Shown: piece by piece, positions 27,397 to 36,296 of the stretch
Layout: every line of letters begins with the position of its first letter
Numbering within the stretch: position 1 is the stretch's first letter
Source: Nocardia fluminea
GTDB lineage: Bacteria > Actinomycetota > Actinomycetes > Mycobacteriales > Mycobacteriaceae
NCBI RefSeq assembly: GCF_002846365.1
Contig: NZ_PJMW01000001.1
Location: 1,456,711 to 1,520,710, forward strand
Direction: 5' to 3'
DNA: 64,000 nucleotides
Program-made: the position numbers and the translations under genes
The notes under the pieces: generated by a model
The model's database searches: none
Told to the model about the DNA's origin: nothing
Seen by the model: the letters and a program-made list of their open reading frames with translations, nothing else

Positions 27397-27802
27397 GGCC
27401 CACCATGACCCCACGCCCGGTCAACCCGCCTGCCCCCCGGTCCGCCATGACCACACTCACAGCCACCCCGTCGGTCCCACGCCTACCGTGATCGCACTTC
27501 TGGCCACACCGTCAGCCCGAGGTCCGCGTGATCGCGCTCTCGGCCACACCGTCGCCGCAGGCCCGCGTGATCACACTCCCAGCCACACCGTCGGCCCTCG
27601 CTCTGCCATGACCACACACCCGGTCAATCCGTCGGTTGCCCCCCAGGTCCACCGTGACCGGACTCCCAGCCACACCCAGTCCACCCAGGTCCACCGTGAC
27701 CGGACTCCCAGCCACACCCAGTCCACCCAGGTCCACCGTGACCGGACTCCCAGCCACACCGTCCACCCCAGGTCCGCCATGACCACACTCCCAGCCCCGC
27801 AC
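27397..27802. repeat. minisatellite, ten degenerate units of about 42 bp
   Basis: Units are anchored by RTGACC/RTGATC at 27405, 27447, 27488, 27528, 27567, 27608, 27654, 27696, 27738 and 27779, with spacing of 39-46 bp. Units 7-9 are nearly identical at exactly 42 bp; the outer ones have diverged. A core such as GACTCCCAGCCACACC recurs in each. It resembles mycobacterial MIRU/VNTR loci in size and intergenic setting. There are no unique spacers, so it is not CRISPR. Confidence 0.8.
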
Positions 27803-27839
27803 CCGCGACCCCTAGGGAGCGGCGGCCACGAAGTGGCCG

Positions 27840-27931
27840 GTCCGCGGCCGGCCCGCCGGTCAGCCGCCGCGAAGATGCGACGAAGGAGCGATTCGCGGCG
27901 GCTGACCGGCGGGCCAATCAGGGCCGCGGAC
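27840..27931. repeat. very large intergenic hairpin
   Basis: Inner arms of 24 bp pair without mismatch (27850-27873 with 27892-27915). A further 10 bp pair outside (27840-27849, GTCCGCGGCC, with 27922-27931), with a 6-nt bulge on the right (27916-27921). The 18-nt loop contains TGCGACGAAGGAG. No T-tract follows on either strand, so a simple terminator is unlikely. Candidate roles: structured RNA, nuclease or recombinase site, or small palindromic mobile repeat. Confidence 0.8.
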
Positions 27932-28133
27932 ACGCGCGCGCCAGCGCGCCAACAAACACAGCGTCAAACCGTCCTGGGACTACTAAAACCCGAGGCACCG
28001 GCGCCGCCGCGCTGCGTTATCGCCTCGACAAAGGTGCCGCCGAGCTCATCCGAGCCGGTCGGCGAGCGGCCCGGCGCCGACGCTGTAGGGCAGGGAGTTC
28101 TCGACGACCCCAGTTCCCGACCACCCGACCAAA

Positions 28134-29231
28134 CTACAAAGCCCGAATCCACCCATGCGTATCAGCGAAAGTCCCCCGCTGAATACCGGTCAACGTATCC
28201 CGCAACGCCATAGTCACCTCACCCGGTTCCCCACCCCCGATAGCGAACTCACCATCACCGCTCTTCACCCACCCGACCGGCGTAATCACAGCAGCCGTCC
28301 CACAAGCGAAAACCTCACTGATCTCACCGGTTTCGGCCCCCTTCCGCCACTCCTCCACCGAAATCTTGCGCTCCTCCACCGGATACCCCGAGTCAGCCGC
28401 CAAAGTGAGCAGCGAGTCCCGAGTGATCCCCGGCAGCAGCGACCCCGACAGCTCAGGAGTCACGAGCCGCGCCTCCGACCCACTCCCGAACACGAAGAAC
28501 AAATTGTTGGTGCCCATCTCCTCGACATAGCGACGCTCACAGGCGTCCAACCAGACCACCTGATCACACCCCTGGTCGGTAGCCTGCGCCTGAGCGAGCA
28601 GCGACGAAGCGTAGTTACCGGCCACCTTCGCCTCACCGGTACCACCGGGAGCCGCACGCACATATTCGGTCGACAACCACACCCGCACCGGCTTCACCCC
28701 ACGCGGAAAGTAGGCCCCGGCGGGCGAAGCGAGCAGCAGATACTTGTACGCCGAAGCAGGCTTCACACCGAGACCGGCCTCGGTGGAGAACATGAACGGC
28801 CGCAGGTACAGCGAGTCCTCGCCCCCGGCCGCGGGCACCCACTCGGCGTCGACTTCGAGGAGCTGGCGCACGGATTCGATGAACAGTTCCTCGGGCAGTT
28901 CCGCCATCGCCATCCGCGCGGCCGAGCGGCGGAACCGCGCGGCGTTGGCGTCGATGCGGAAGGTCGCGATCTCGCCGCCGGGCTGGCGGTAGGCCTTGAG
29001 CCCTTCGAAGATCGCCTGGCCGTAGTGGAACACCATGGTCGCCGGGTCCATCGAGAGCGGGCCGTACGGTTCGACGCGCGCGTTGCCCCAGTGCCCGTCG
29101 GCATAGTCGATCGACACCATGTGGTCGGTGAAGAATCGTCCGAAACCGGGGGCCGCCAGTACCTCTTCCCGCCGCTGCGCCGGGGTGGGCGCGGGGTGCG
29201 GGATACGGGTGAACTGTGCGGCGACTGTCAT
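28134..29231 (-). CDS. ilvE: branched-chain amino-acid aminotransferase (IlvE)
   Basis: 365 aa from the ATG at 29231. Fold type IV PLP enzyme: the PLP lysine is in [13 protein letters not shown], and the region [10 protein letters not shown] and [12 protein letters not shown] are family motifs. It makes the last step of Ile, Leu and Val synthesis and the first step of their breakdown. Orthologous to Rv2210c and next to gcvT as in mycobacteria. Confidence 0.92.
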   Translation of the reverse strand: MTVAAQFTRIPHPAPTPAQRREEVLAAPGFGRFFTDHMVSIDYADGHWGNARVEPYGPLSMDPATMVFHYGQAIFEGLKAYRQPGGEIATFRIDANAARFRRSAARMAMAELPEELFIESVRQLLEVDAEWVPAAGGEDSLYLRPFMFSTEAGLGVKPASAYKYLLLASPAGAYFPRGVKPVRVWLSTEYVRAAPGGTGEAKVAGNYASSLLAQAQATDQGCDQVVWLDACERRYVEEMGTNNLFFVFGSGSEARLVTPELSGSLLPGITRDSLLTLAADSGYPVEERKISVEEWRKGAETGEISEVFACGTAAVITPVGWVKSGDGEFAIGGGEPGEVTMALRDTLTGIQRGTFADTHGWIRAL

Positions 29232-29244
29232 GGTGGGAATCCTA
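29232..29244 (-). promoter_or_regulatory. leaderless -10 box for ilvE
   Basis: On the minus strand TAGGAT (29244-29239) is followed by 7 nt and the ATG at 29231. Confidence 0.5.
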
Positions 29245-29286
29245 TCCGGGCCGATTCGGTGCTGTCTCGCCCCCACTACGGGGGAA

Positions 29287-30387
29287 TTACTTGGTCTTGG
29301 TGTCGACGAACGGCGGCTTGACGACCGCGGCGCGCAGCTTGCGCCCGCGCACGTCGACCTCCACCTCGTCGCCGGGCTCGAGTTTCGCGTCGGTGTCGAG
29401 CAGCGCCAGCGCGATGCCGACCTTCAGCGACGGGGAGAACGTCCCCGAGGTGGTCTCACCGACCGGCTCGCCGTCGCGGAGCACGGTCTGGCCCTGGCGC
29501 AGCACGCCGCGATCCAGTGCCTTCAGCCCCATCAGGGTACGGCGCGGGCCGTCGGCCTTTTCCTGCGCGAGCGCGGCCTTGCCCCAGAATTCCGGCTTCT
29601 TCCAGCCCACAGCCCAGCCGGTGCGGGCTTGGTTCGGGGTGATGTCGAGCGACAGTTCGTGTCCGTGCAGCGGGTAGCCCATCTCGGTGCGCAGGGTGTC
29701 GCGCGCGCCGAGTCCGGCCGCCTGACCGCCCTCGGCCTCGACCTGCGCGATCAGGGCGCGGAACAGCGGCTCCGCGTCGGCCCAGCTCGGCAGCAGCTCG
29801 TAGCCGTGCTCGCCGGTGTAGCCGGTGCGGCACACGCGCACCGGGCGGCCCTGCCACTCGGCGTCGGCGTAAGCCATGTACTCCATCTCGGTGGGCAGGC
29901 CGAGCGCGGTCAGCACCTCGGTGGCCTTGGGCCCTTGCACCGCGAACACCGCGTAGTCGCGATGCTGGTCGGTGACGGTGATCCCGGCGGGAGCGACCTT
30001 GCGCAGTTCGGCGACCACCGCCGCGGTGTTGGCCGCGTTCGGCACCAGGAACACCTCGTCGTCGCTGACGTAGTAGGCGATCAGGTCGTCGATCACGCCG
30101 CCGTCCTCGGCACAGCACAGGGTGTACTGCGCCTTCCCCGGCTGGATCCGGCCCAGGTCGTTGGTCAGCGCCGAGTTCACGAACGCCGCGGCGCCCGGCC
30201 CCGCGACCGTCGCCTTACCGAGGTGGCTCACGTCGAAGAGCCCGACCGTGGTGCGCACTGCCGTGTGTTCGCCGACCGTGCCCGCGTACTGCACGGGCAT
30301 CTCCCACCCACCGAACGGCGCGAAGGTGGCGCCGAGTTCGACATGGACAGCGTGGATGGGGCCCTCGAGCAGCGCGGTGTCGGTCAT
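29287..30387 (-). CDS. gcvT: glycine cleavage system T protein, aminomethyltransferase
   Basis: 366 aa. GcvT motifs are [34 protein letters not shown] and [20 protein letters not shown]. It moves the methylene group from the H-protein-bound aminomethyl to tetrahydrofolate. The other gcv genes are not in the window. Position matches Rv2211c. No glycine riboswitch is seen upstream, and the short leader would not accommodate one. Confidence 0.92.
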   Translation of the reverse strand: MTDTALLEGPIHAVHVELGATFAPFGGWEMPVQYAGTVGEHTAVRTTVGLFDVSHLGKATVAGPGAAAFVNSALTNDLGRIQPGKAQYTLCCAEDGGVIDDLIAYYVSDDEVFLVPNAANTAAVVAELRKVAPAGITVTDQHRDYAVFAVQGPKATEVLTALGLPTEMEYMAYADAEWQGRPVRVCRTGYTGEHGYELLPSWADAEPLFRALIAQVEAEGGQAAGLGARDTLRTEMGYPLHGHELSLDITPNQARTGWAVGWKKPEFWGKAALAQEKADGPRRTLMGLKALDRGVLRQGQTVLRDGEPVGETTSGTFSPSLKVGIALALLDTDAKLEPGDEVEVDVRGRKLRAAVVKPPFVDTKTK

Positions 30388-30399
30388 GGGCAGAGTTTA
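30388..30399 (-). promoter_or_regulatory. leaderless -10 box for gcvT
   Basis: On the minus strand TAAACT (30399-30394) is followed by 6 nt and the ATG at 30387. Confidence 0.5.
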
Positions 30400-30603
30400 T
30401 CGGGCGGTGCGCCTACCGCTTCCCGCCCCCGTCGCCGCGCTTTCCGCCCCGCGTCACTGCTCCTCACCGGCTCACCGCGCACGCCCGCACCGGCACCGCC
30501 GAGCGGCTCGTCGGCATCTCCGGCTGAGTCGGCAGGCTCGATCTCGCCATCGCGGCGTACACGGGCGGTGTCCGCATCGAAAGATCGTGACGCCCAACGG
30601 CGG

Positions 30604-30616
30604 TACTGTTCTGGGT
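30604..30616 (+). promoter_or_regulatory. leaderless -10 box for the PAP2-kinase gene
   Basis: TACTGT (30604-30609), 7 nt, then the GTG at 30617. The same spacing as at several other genes here. Confidence 0.45.
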
Positions 30617-32194
30617 GTGAGTGAGTTGCCCCGAGCACGCTTCGGCCATGTCGCCCGGATGGACGACACGATGAGCCGGGCGGTGTCCCGTATTCCCGAG
30701 TCGTCGGTCGATCGCGGCATGCTGCGGTTGACCCGCTCCGCCAACACCGGCGGTCTATGGTTGGCCGTCGCGGCGGCGCTCGCCGTGAAGCCCGGTCCGC
30801 CGCGACGAGCCGCGTTGCGCGGCGTCATCGCGCTGGGTGGCAGCAGCTTCGTCGTCAACCTCGTACTCAAGACACTGATCCCGCGCCGGCGCCCCCCGGC
30901 GGAACTGATGCCGCTCGGCCGCAGGCTGGTCACCGCGCCGGTGTCGTCGTCGTTTCCGTCCGGCCACAGCGCCAACGCCGCCGCCTTCGCCACGGCCGTC
31001 GCCCTGGAGAGCCCGCGTGCCGCGCTCGCGGTCGCGCCGGTGGCCGCCGCCGTGGCCTACTCACGCATCCACACCGGTGCGCACTGGCCCTCCGACGTGC
31101 TGGTCGGTGCCGGCGTCGGCACCGCGATCGCCCTCACCACGCGCCGCTGGTGGCCGATTCGCGAATCCGACGAGGCCGACGCGCACGTGGTGCACGACGC
31201 CCCGATCCTCGCCGACGGCAAAGGCCTGCTGCTGCTGGTGAATCCACGCTCCGGCGACTCCTCCTACGATCCCACCGACGACATCGCCGAAGCCCTGCCC
31301 GCGGCGACCCTGGTGCGCACCGAACCCGGCCGTGACGCCGTCGAGCTGCTGCAGGAGGCGGTCGACGCCGCCGCCGGCACGGCCGAGGACCACACCACCG
31401 TCCTCGCGGTCGGCGCCGCGGGCGGTGACGGCACCATCGCGGCGGCGGCGGCCGTCGCCATCCGCAACGACCTGCCCCTGGTGTGCATCCCGGCGGGCAC
31501 CCTCAATCACTTCGCCCGCGACCTCGGCGTGTACGACCTGCGCGAGGTGGCCGACGCCACCGGCACCGGTGAAGCCGTCGAAGTCGACATCGCCGCGGTC
31601 GAATTCGACACACCCGACGGCTCGTACAACCACCACTGGATCAACACCTCGAGCATCGGCGCCTATCCCGAACTGGTGCGCCTGCGCGAGAAGTGGGAGG
31701 ACCGCTGGGGCAAGTGGCCCGCCTTCGCCGCCGCCCTCGTCGTCACCCTGCGCCGCGCGGAACCGATCCACATCCGGCTCGACGACCGCTGGCACGACAT
31801 GTGGTTCCTGTTCATCGGCAACGGTCCCTACCACCCGCACGGCGCCGTGCCCGCCTTCCGCTCGCGCCTCGACGAGGGCCTGCTCGACGTGCGCTGGCTC
31901 CGCGCCGACGTCCGGTTCTCCCGCACCCGCGCCGTCATCGCCCTGATGCTCGCCGCCATCGGGCACAGCCGCGTCTACGGCGAACGTCAGATGCACGAAC
32001 TCACCGTCACCTCGAAAACTCCCGTCGCCGTCGCCGCCGACGGCGAAGTAGTCGGCATCGCAACCACTTTCCGCTTCTCCGTCGCCGGCCGGATCCCTGC
32101 CTACCGTCGCGACGAGGACAATCCCCGCTGGGAGAACCGCCCGCGGCCCCATCATCGCCGCCCCCTCGCCTGGCTCACCGACCGCCGTCGCTGA
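30617..32194 (+). CDS. fused PAP2 lipid phosphatase / diacylglycerol kinase-type lipid kinase
   Basis: 525 aa from the GTG at 30617. Residues about 1-190 are a PAP2 domain with all three motifs: KTLIPRRRP, PSGH and SRIHTGAHWPSD. Residues about 205-500 are a DAGK-catalytic/LCB5-like domain with LLVNPRSGD and the nucleotide motif GAAGGDGTI. One polypeptide could thus remove and add phosphate on lipid substrates, in membrane phospholipid or isoprenoid turnover. This architecture is known in actinobacteria; the substrates are not. Confidence 0.82.
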   Translation: MSELPRARFGHVARMDDTMSRAVSRIPESSVDRGMLRLTRSANTGGLWLAVAAALAVKPGPPRRAALRGVIALGGSSFVVNLVLKTLIPRRRPPAELMPLGRRLVTAPVSSSFPSGHSANAAAFATAVALESPRAALAVAPVAAAVAYSRIHTGAHWPSDVLVGAGVGTAIALTTRRWWPIRESDEADAHVVHDAPILADGKGLLLLVNPRSGDSSYDPTDDIAEALPAATLVRTEPGRDAVELLQEAVDAAAGTAEDHTTVLAVGAAGGDGTIAAAAAVAIRNDLPLVCIPAGTLNHFARDLGVYDLREVADATGTGEAVEVDIAAVEFDTPDGSYNHHWINTSSIGAYPELVRLREKWEDRWGKWPAFAAALVVTLRRAEPIHIRLDDRWHDMWFLFIGNGPYHPHGAVPAFRSRLDEGLLDVRWLRADVRFSRTRAVIALMLAAIGHSRVYGERQMHELTVTSKTPVAVAADGEVVGIATTFRFSVAGRIPAYRRDEDNPRWENRPRPHHRRPLAWLTDRRR

Positions 32195-32277
32195 CTTCCT
32201 CACAAACCCGTTGCGTCTCGATCACCATCGCCCACAACGGCCTTGCGCCCCGGGCGATGGGTACCGAGGATGGATGG

Positions 32278-32934
32278 ATGAGCTCGCCGGACGGGGGACG
32301 TCCGATCACCGACACCGAAGCCGCCCGCCGCTGGGACCCGTGGACCCCGAGCGTGGTCGCCGCCCGCCTCGCCACCTGTCCGGCCACCTGGGCCGTCGCG
32401 GGCGGCTGGGCCCTCGACCTCTTCGCAGGGGCGATCTCCCGCGCCCACGATGATGTCGAAATCGCCGTTCCCCGAGCGGATTTCCCTCACATCGCCGACG
32501 CTTTCCCCGAGTACGAATGGGACGTCGTCGGCAGCGGCGAGATCTGGCCCTACGCCCAGGTGGCGTCCGACCCCGAACTCCACCAGACCTGGCTCCGCGA
32601 CCCGTTCACCGGCGCCTTCCATCTCGATGTCTTCCGTGAACCACACGACGCCGGCACCTGGATCTGCCGCCACGATCCCACGATCACCCTCCCCTACACC
32701 GAACTCATCCGGACCACGATCAACGGCATTCCCTATGTCGTTCCCGAGGTCGTGTTGCTATTCAAGGCGAAAGCCAACCGCCCCAAGGATCACGCCGACT
32801 TCCGCCGCGTCCTCCCCCTGCTCCCCGAAGACCCCCTCACCCGCCTGAATTCCTGGGTCAGCCAGGTCTACCCGGATCATCCGTGGCTGACCGAGATCTG
32901 CGCGTCCGCCGTCAGGCCCTCTCCCTCCGAATAG
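32278..32934 (+). CDS. nucleotidyltransferase related to aminoglycoside/lincosamide adenylyltransferases
   Basis: 218 aa. GAGGA 7 nt before the ATG at 32278 decides the start over the ATG at 32257. The N-terminal motif GGWALDLFAGAISRAHDDVEIAV corresponds to the GGWxxD...R.H.DxD/E nucleotidyltransferase core. LDVFRE supplies the next acidic residues, and EVVLLFKAKANRPKDHADF matches the C-terminal region of the aminoglycoside-2''-adenylyltransferase-like family. Most such chromosomal proteins are not proven resistance enzymes. Confidence 0.65.
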   Translation: MSSPDGGRPITDTEAARRWDPWTPSVVAARLATCPATWAVAGGWALDLFAGAISRAHDDVEIAVPRADFPHIADAFPEYEWDVVGSGEIWPYAQVASDPELHQTWLRDPFTGAFHLDVFREPHDAGTWICRHDPTITLPYTELIRTTINGIPYVVPEVVLLFKAKANRPKDHADFRRVLPLLPEDPLTRLNSWVSQVYPDHPWLTEICASAVRPSPSE

Positions 32935-33011
32935 TTCGCCGTTCGAGCAGTCGGCCTAGAACCGATCATCGCCGGGTTGTGCCGCCACCCTGAATCGGAC
33001 GAACTTCGAAT

Positions 33012-34046
33012 TCAATCCGCCATCCGACACCAGTCTCGTCGATAGTCGGCCCAATCCTGGGGTGTGGCAGCGAAATCCACATACATCGCCACGCCGAAAT
33101 CCGCCCGGCCGACATCGGCGTCGGTCAGGCCGAGGCGAATCCCCCGGACAGCGGCGGCGACGGTCTCGGCAGCGCCGCGATGACCTGGGTCGTCGGCCCA
33201 GAAGGCGGGTGCTCCCATCAGCAGATCGACGCCGTCCGGTGTCACCTCGGTGGCCAGTTCGGTCTGCTGCGCGACATATCCGCTGTAGAGAGCCCTGGTA
33301 GGCATAGCGGTGTCATAGGACATCACCGCCACCTGATCAACGCGACGGGCGACTTCGGCGAAATACGCTTGGCTCCACCATTTTCCGTGATCGGCGACGA
33401 CCAGACCCACCGAATGCAAACCCGGCAACGGATCGATCACCGGTGCCGACACCGACAGCTGGACGCGCGCCGCCGACGTCACGGCCCGCGTCGCGTCGAG
33501 CAGCGCGAGAAATCCTGGCGACCCGGACCGAATCGGTTCGAGGTCGTAGTGCACGCCGTCGAACCCGTAGGCGAGCACTCGCCGCGCCGATGCCACCACC
33601 CGCGCACGCGAGGCCGCCGATTCCACGTCCAGACCGTCGAATTCGGGCTGCACGATGTCGCCCAGCCACGACTGCACCCGGATTCCCGGTAATCGCGCGT
33701 GCACCGCGTCGACGAACCAGCGCGCCCGCGGGGCGAGATCGTCGCGCAGACTCCCGTCGTGTTCCAACGGGCCGGTATGGACATACAGATCACGGATTCC
33801 GGTACCTGCCAGCAACTTCCCGAGTCCGTCGAGATCGGCGTCGGTCTTGCGTCCGTCCACCCAGGCATGCCCGAGCCACACCGCGTCCTTACCTCGCGTC
33901 CGCGCTTGTTCGGACTGTTCGCCGATGTTGTGCGCCAGCAGGGCGGCTACCACCCCTACCACCGGCAGCGACACAACGAGAACCAGCGCGAGCGCGATCA
34001 CCGCACCCCGCGCCCACCACGACAGTGCCCGCCACTTCCCCCGCAT
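33012..34046 (-). CDS. membrane-anchored GH18-like (TIM barrel) protein
   Basis: 344 aa from the ATG at 34046 with AAGGGGGG upstream. An N-terminal membrane anchor (about residues 10-42) precedes an extracytoplasmic domain. GYDGVHYDLEP-like sequence (here FDGVHYDLEP) resembles the chitinase GH18 motif DGxDxDxE with the second Asp replaced by His while the Asp and Glu before Pro are kept. VAVMSYDTAMP resembles the GH18 M-x-Y-D strand. Likely a sugar hydrolase or binding protein of the cell surface. Confidence 0.6.
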   Translation of the reverse strand: MRGKWRALSWWARGAVIALALVLVVSLPVVGVVAALLAHNIGEQSEQARTRGKDAVWLGHAWVDGRKTDADLDGLGKLLAGTGIRDLYVHTGPLEHDGSLRDDLAPRARWFVDAVHARLPGIRVQSWLGDIVQPEFDGLDVESAASRARVVASARRVLAYGFDGVHYDLEPIRSGSPGFLALLDATRAVTSAARVQLSVSAPVIDPLPGLHSVGLVVADHGKWWSQAYFAEVARRVDQVAVMSYDTAMPTRALYSGYVAQQTELATEVTPDGVDLLMGAPAFWADDPGHRGAAETVAAAVRGIRLGLTDADVGRADFGVAMYVDFAATPQDWADYRRDWCRMAD

Positions 34047-34160
34047 CAGCCCCCCTTGTCCGAGTCCCCCGATGCTACCGGCAGGTACCGACAGGAAAAT
34101 TTCCGACAAATCACCCATCCGTGAAACACTGTGCGCCGCTGAACAATTGAATGGAGCACA

Positions 34161-34409
34161 ATGAAATTCGCCGTAACCCTCGGTTCCGCCGTCATCGCGG
34201 CCTTCGCGTTCGCGATCGCCACGCCGGCCGTGGCAGGAGCGCAGCCTTCCAACTGCCATGACTCCTACACCCCGTGCCTACCCGTCGTCAGCGATGTGGA
34301 CTGCGAAGGCGGCAGCGGCAACGGCCCCGTCTACACCGGCCGCGTCACGGTGATCGGCCCCGACGACTACGGCCTCGACCGTGACGGAGACGGCATCGGC
34401 TGCGAGTGA
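34161..34409 (+). CDS. small secreted protein with excalibur-type calcium motif
   Basis: 82 aa. A Sec signal peptide ends at VAGA/QPS. The mature part has paired cysteines (NCHDSYTPCLPVVSDVDC) and ends in DYGLDRDGDGIGCE, the excalibur/EF-hand-like Ca-binding DxDxDGxxCE pattern usually found at the end of extracellular nucleases and surface proteins. Here it stands alone. Function unknown. AATGGAGC lies just before the ATG. Confidence 0.7.
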   Translation: MKFAVTLGSAVIAAFAFAIATPAVAGAQPSNCHDSYTPCLPVVSDVDCEGGSGNGPVYTGRVTVIGPDDYGLDRDGDGIGCE

Positions 34410-34415
34410 ACAGCA

Positions 34416-34452
34416 CGAGGGGCGTGCGATGAACGACATCGCACGCCCCTCG
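34416..34452. terminator. bidirectional terminator between excalibur gene and membrane protein gene
   Basis: Perfect 16-bp stem (34416-34431 with 34437-34452, arm CGAGGGGCGTGCGATG) with a 5-nt loop, between converging genes. Confidence 0.8.
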
Positions 34453-34462
34453 GGATCAATGG

Positions 34463-35500
34463 TCAGCGGTTGCCTTCCGGCCCCCAGCCCTGGTCACCGG
34501 GCTTGCCCAGATCAGGACCGTCGGGGTACCCGGGACCGCCGTAACCGGGTCCACCCGCACCCGGTCCACCCGGACCGCCGGCTCCGGGGCCGCCGTAGCC
34601 GGGACCACCAGCAGGCCTGCCATAACCGGGACCGCCTTCAGGACCGCCATAACCCGGACCACCGGCAGGCCCGCCGTAACCGGGACCACCGTAACCCGGA
34701 CCGCCGTAACCCTGTCCACCTTCCGGACCGCCGTACCCCGGCTGCCCGCCGAATCCGCCTGCGGGCCCGCCGTATTGCTGCGGGTATCCCGGCTCCGGAG
34801 CCGCAGGCGCACCGGCGACCGGTCCACCCGTGACGACGCGGTACGCGTAGGTCGAGGCGATGATCGTCAGCGGGATCGTGACGAGCAGGCCGATGCCGCA
34901 GAGCAGCGCGCCGACGATGTTGATGCCGAACAGCGCCAGCGCCAGCAGCAACAGCGGTCCCGCGTTGCTCGAGATCGCCGAGAAACTCGACTTGATCGCG
35001 GTGACACCGTCCTGGTCACGGTCGATCACGAACTGCATCGTCCACCAGGTGAAGAACGCGACGACCAGACCCGGCAGCACGCACAGCAGCAGGCCGATGC
35101 CGGTCGCCAGACCGACCAGCAGGCCGGCGATGATCACCGCACCCACATTGGTGAACTGGAAGAACGAGCCGAATCCGGGCTTGTTCCCATCGGTTTCGTG
35201 CAGCGCGCCACGCACGAATGCCGCCGAGATCAGATATCCGATCACCGTGCTGACGATGGTGCCGAGGATCTGCCAGAGCCCGAACCCGAAACTGACACCG
35301 CCGTCGTAATCGGTGTCGCCGGAGTTACCGAGGCCGAACAGGAAGCTGATCACCGCCTGGATCAGGAATGCGACGACCACCATCCCGATCCACACGAGTG
35401 CGTTGTCTTTGAATTTCGTCCACCCGTAGCCGATGGCGTCACCGACACCGAGCGTCGGTCCCGCCGGGGGATAACCGGGTTGCTGCTGTCCATATGTCAT
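34463..35500 (-). CDS. membrane protein with Gly/Tyr/Pro-rich repeat tail
   Basis: 345 aa. Residues about 20-225 contain four to six hydrophobic segments, including ALVWIGMVVVAFLIQ and AGLLVGLATGIGLLLCVLPG. From about 230 the tail is a low-complexity repeat of GYGGP and GGPGYG units, with no hydrophobic segment and probably disordered and cytoplasmic. It resembles mycobacterial proline/glycine-rich membrane proteins such as Rv2560. Function unknown. Confidence 0.65.
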   Translation of the reverse strand: MTYGQQQPGYPPAGPTLGVGDAIGYGWTKFKDNALVWIGMVVVAFLIQAVISFLFGLGNSGDTDYDGGVSFGFGLWQILGTIVSTVIGYLISAAFVRGALHETDGNKPGFGSFFQFTNVGAVIIAGLLVGLATGIGLLLCVLPGLVVAFFTWWTMQFVIDRDQDGVTAIKSSFSAISSNAGPLLLLALALFGINIVGALLCGIGLLVTIPLTIIASTYAYRVVTGGPVAGAPAAPEPGYPQQYGGPAGGFGGQPGYGGPEGGQGYGGPGYGGPGYGGPAGGPGYGGPEGGPGYGRPAGGPGYGGPGAGGPGGPGAGGPGYGGPGYPDGPDLGKPGDQGWGPEGNR

Positions 35501-35608
35501 CCGAATCGCTTCCCCTCATCGTTCGAGACGGCCGCTGCCGCTCATATGAGTACTCCGATCCGACGTCACGGTCACGCCGACACAGCCGATCATGACATAT
35601 GGAAAACG

Positions 35609-36124
35609 CTACTTGTCAGTGTTCTCGCGCTTCGGGAGTTTCCAGCCGGGACGAGGAAAATGGCAGGTGTAGCCGTCGGGGTAGCGAATCAGGTAGTCCT
35701 GGTGCTCGGGCTCGGCCTCCCAGAACGGGCCTGCCGGGGTCACCTCGGTGACGACCTTGCCCGGCCACAGGCCGGATGCGTCGACATCGGCGATGGTATC
35801 GAGGGCGATGCGGCGCTGATCGTCGTCGAGATAGAAGATCGCGGAACGGTAGCTGTCGCCGAGGTCGTTGCCCTGGCGATCCTTGGTGGTCGGATCGTGG
35901 ATCTGGAACAGGAACTCGAGCAACGCGCGGTAGTCGGTCTGCGTGGGGTCGTATTCGATCTCGACGGCCTCGGCGTGGCCGGGGTGATTGCGGTAGGTCG
36001 GATTGTCGTTGGTCCCGCCGGTGTAGCCGACTCGGGTGGACAGCACACCGGGCTGCCGACGGATCAGGTCCTGCATGCCCCAAAAGCATCCACCGGCCAG
36101 AATCGCCTTACGAGTGTCGCTCAC
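35609..36124 (-). CDS. msrA: peptide-methionine (S)-S-oxide reductase (MsrA)
   Basis: 171 aa. The GTG at 36124 has a strong AAGGAGG four bases upstream. The catalytic motif is GGCFWGMQ, with [25 protein letters not shown] sequence, shortened here, following it as in MsrA. It reduces methionine-S-sulfoxide. No second recycling Cys near the C-terminus is visible except none in the tail [10 protein letters not shown], so reduction may rely on other thiols. Confidence 0.9.
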   Translation of the reverse strand: MSDTRKAILAGGCFWGMQDLIRRQPGVLSTRVGYTGGTNDNPTYRNHPGHAEAVEIEYDPTQTDYRALLEFLFQIHDPTTKDRQGNDLGDSYRSAIFYLDDDQRRIALDTIADVDASGLWPGKVVTEVTPAGPFWEAEPEHQDYLIRYPDGYTCHFPRPGWKLPKRENTDK

Positions 36125-36296
36125 ACATCCTCCTTCTCGAGGGTTCAACGGTCGCACAAATCGGCCACAACCGCCTCTATGGAACACCGGTTTCAGCGCC
36201 GGAATTCCCGTCAGTATTGTTGCCGCCCGAGCGTTACCTCAGCAATGTCCACGTGCTCTTTCAGGTTCAGCCAGGAAGCAGGAGGAAGACGGCGCG

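Larger units (their letters stand above)
27316..28133. other. 818-bp non-coding region between MBL gene and ilvE
   Basis: No convincing gene. It holds a minisatellite of ten units (27397-27802) and a very large hairpin (27840-27931), listed separately. The rest (27932-28133) has no recognisable feature. Open frames across it are products of the repeats and GC content. Confidence 0.7.

Noticed and set aside
27397..27802. CRISPR array
   Set aside because: Units are contiguous and degenerate at 39-46 bp with no unique spacers, and no cas genes are near (the Cas4-like nuclease at 46276-47361 is in a different operon type).
27488..28213. A coding gene across the repeat region
   Set aside because: The translation is low-complexity repeat sequence and its frame passes through the large hairpin. 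No ribosome-binding site and no homology pattern.
30388..30616. Glycine riboswitch before gcvT
   Set aside because: The -10 box lies 6 nt before the ATG, leaving no leader.
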